Assembly (NCBI GenBank): GCA_021845505.1
Contig: JAJZVU010000038.1
Coordinates: 1 to 32,015 of the forward strand
Length of the DNA stretch: 32,015 nucleotides
Source: Pseudomonadota bacterium
GTDB lineage: Bacteria > Pseudomonadota > Gammaproteobacteria > Burkholderiales > Burkholderiaceae_C
Direction: 5' to 3'
The notes under the pieces were generated by a model. It did not search any database, was not told where the DNA came from, and saw nothing but the letters and a program-made list of their open reading frames with translations. Of the stretch, positions 30,703 through 32,015 are shown piece by piece (position 1 is the stretch's first letter; each line of letters starts with the position of its first letter). A program made the translations under genes and the position numbers.

Positions 30703-30972
30703 ATGTCCAATGTATTCATCGCCTTGCAGACCAACGAGGAAACCCGCCCCGTGATCGAGGCCATCCTGGCCGACAACCCCCATGCGGTGGCGGTGGAATC
30801 GCCGGCGATGGTCAAGATCGATGCCCCCGACACGCTGAGCATCAAGCGCGCCAGCATCGAGGAGCGCACCGGCAGCACCTACGACCTGCAGCAACTGCAC
30901 GTGAACCTGATCTCCCTGTCGGGCCACATCGACGAGGACGACGACCAGCTCACGCTGAGCTGGAAACACTGA
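30703..30972 (+). CDS. dmpM: Phenol hydroxylase regulatory protein P2, DmpM
   Basis: A cofactor-free effector protein that binds the oxygenase and is needed for turnover. The protein has 89 residues, the usual length. It has VFIALQTNEETRPVIEAI at the start and a conserved acidic stretch GHIDEDDDQLTL near the end. It lies between dmpL and dmpN with short gaps. The ribosome site is weak (GAGA). Confidence 0.95.
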   Translation: MSNVFIALQTNEETRPVIEAILADNPHAVAVESPAMVKIDAPDTLSIKRASIEERTGSTYDLQQLHVNLISLSGHIDEDDDQLTLSWKH

Positions 30973-31000
30973 ACCCCTAGACCCGCAGGAGACAAGCACC

Positions 31001-32015
31001 ATGGATACACGCACCGCCAAGCCGCGGCTCGGCCTGAAGGAGCGCTACGCCGCGATGACCCGCGGCCTGGGCTGGGAGACCACCTATCAACCGATGGACA
31101 AGGTCTTCCCCTACGACAAGTACGAAGGCATCAAGATCCACGACTGGGACAAGTGGCAGGACCCGTTCCGGCTGACCATGGATGCCTACTGGAAGTACCA
31201 GGGCGAGAAGGAACGCAAGCTGTACGCGGTGATCGACGCCTTCCAGCAGAACAACGGCTTCCTCGGCGTGACCGACGCGCGCTACGTGAATGCGCTCAAG
31301 CTGTTCATCCAGGGGGTGTCGCCGCTGGAGTACTACGCCCACCGCGGCTTCGCCCACGTCGGCCGGCATTTCACCGGCGCCGGCGCGCGCATCGCCTGCC
31401 AGATGCAGTCGGTCGACGAACTGCGGCACTACCAGACCGAGACCCACGCGATCTCGTCGTACAACAAGTTCTTCAACGGCATGCACCACGCGAACCACTG
31501 GTTCGACCGCGTGTGGTACCTGTCGGTGCCCAAATCCTTCTTCGAGGACGCCAACACCGCCGGGCCGTTCGAGTTCCTCACCGCGGTCAGCTTCTCGTTC
31601 GAGTACGTGCTGACCAACCTGCTGTTCGTGCCGTTCATGTCGGGCGCGGCCTACAACGGCGACATGTCGACCGTGACCTTCGGCTTTTCCGCGCAGTCCG
31701 ACGAGTCGCGCCACATGACCCTGGGCATCGAATGTATCAAGTTCATGCTCGAGCAGGATCCCGGCAACGTGCCCATCGTGCAGCGCTGGATCGACAAGTG
31801 GTTCTGGCGCGGCTTCCGGCTGCTCACCCTGGTCGGCATGATGATGGACTACATGCTGCCCAAGCGGGTGATGAGCTGGCGCCAGGCCTGGGAGATCTAC
31901 GCCGAGCAGAACGGCGGCGCGCTGTTCCGCGACCTGGCGCGCTACGGCATCCGCGAGCCCAAGGGCTGGAAGGACGCCTGCGAGGCCAAGGACCACATCA
32001 GCCACCAGGCCTGGG
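31001..32015 (+). CDS. dmpN: Phenol hydroxylase oxygenase large subunit P3 (alpha), DmpN, partial
   Basis: The catalytic diiron subunit. The window ends inside the gene: 338 codons are present of a usual length of about 515. The iron ligands visible are E110 (VSPLEYYAH), E140 and H143 (DELRHYQ), E201 (FSFEYVLT), and E235 and H238 (DESRHM), so the first four-helix core is intact. AGGAG lies 9 nt before the ATG at 31001. The C-terminal third, and probably the ferredoxin and reductase genes dmpO and dmpP, should continue beyond the right edge. Confidence 0.97.
   Translation, partial: MDTRTAKPRLGLKERYAAMTRGLGWETTYQPMDKVFPYDKYEGIKIHDWDKWQDPFRLTMDAYWKYQGEKERKLYAVIDAFQQNNGFLGVTDARYVNALKLFIQGVSPLEYYAHRGFAHVGRHFTGAGARIACQMQSVDELRHYQTETHAISSYNKFFNGMHHANHWFDRVWYLSVPKSFFEDANTAGPFEFLTAVSFSFEYVLTNLLFVPFMSGAAYNGDMSTVTFGFSAQSDESRHMTLGIECIKFMLEQDPGNVPIVQRWIDKWFWRGFRLLTLVGMMMDYMLPKRVMSWRQAWEIYAEQNGGALFRDLARYGIREPKGWKDACEAKDHISHQAW

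Overview
The window looks like a GC-rich chromosomal segment of a betaproteobacterium, most likely Burkholderiales. The reasons are the block tRNA-Leu/tig/clpP/clpX/lon, a complete isc operon led by iscR, a small Trp-rich membrane protein of a type I know from Burkholderiales, and a DmpR-controlled multicomponent phenol hydroxylase. I see no mobile elements, rRNA, CRISPR or phage genes. Most of the window is housekeeping; only the right end looks accessory.

Layout. (1) 1-6540, minus strand: terminator, tRNA-Glu, tRNA-Ala, then lon, clpX, clpP, tig and tRNA-Leu, a protein folding and degradation block. (2) 6683-8878: a squalene/phytoene synthase-like gene that lacks its first Asp-rich motif, a GC-rich 24-bp tandem repeat, and a thioesterase/SDR pair. 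(3) 9020-12126, plus strand: moaA-mobA-moeA (molybdenum cofactor), with moaA possibly read from a leaderless transcript. (4) 12173-18320, minus strand: iscR-iscS-iscU-iscA-hscB-hscA-fdx plus an unrecognised small PQQGG-repeat protein. The iscR promoter carries two facing IscR-type sites. (5) 18694-20706, plus strand: a YeiE-like LysR regulator and selD. (6) 20711-25690, minus strand: gcvT-gcvH-gcvP (glycine cleavage) behind a tandem glycine riboswitch. (7) 25763-26680: a small Trp-rich membrane protein, a monohaem cytochrome c and its terminator. (8) 26700-32015: a DmpR-type phenol sensor and a GntR regulator with an ATGA overlap, divergent from a sigma-54-driven dmpKLMN operon that runs off the right edge.

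How the parts work together. The isc genes build [2Fe-2S] and [4Fe-4S] clusters, and MoaA in this window needs such clusters. The glycine cleavage operon is switched by glycine itself. At the right end, phenol-bound DmpR should activate the -24/-12 promoter from upstream sites that also overlap its own promoter. The coupled GntR protein is a plausible repressor, and two uncharacterised palindromes just upstream of the promoter are candidate operators.

I did not find a clearly new multi-gene system. The best leads are the control regions (iscR promoter, phenol promoter, simple repeats in the iscR-iscS gap), the extra gene at the end of the isc operon, the degenerate prenyl-synthase homologue, and the pairing of a sulfite-sensor-like LysR gene with selD. 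All family assignments are from recognising motifs by eye; no database search was run.
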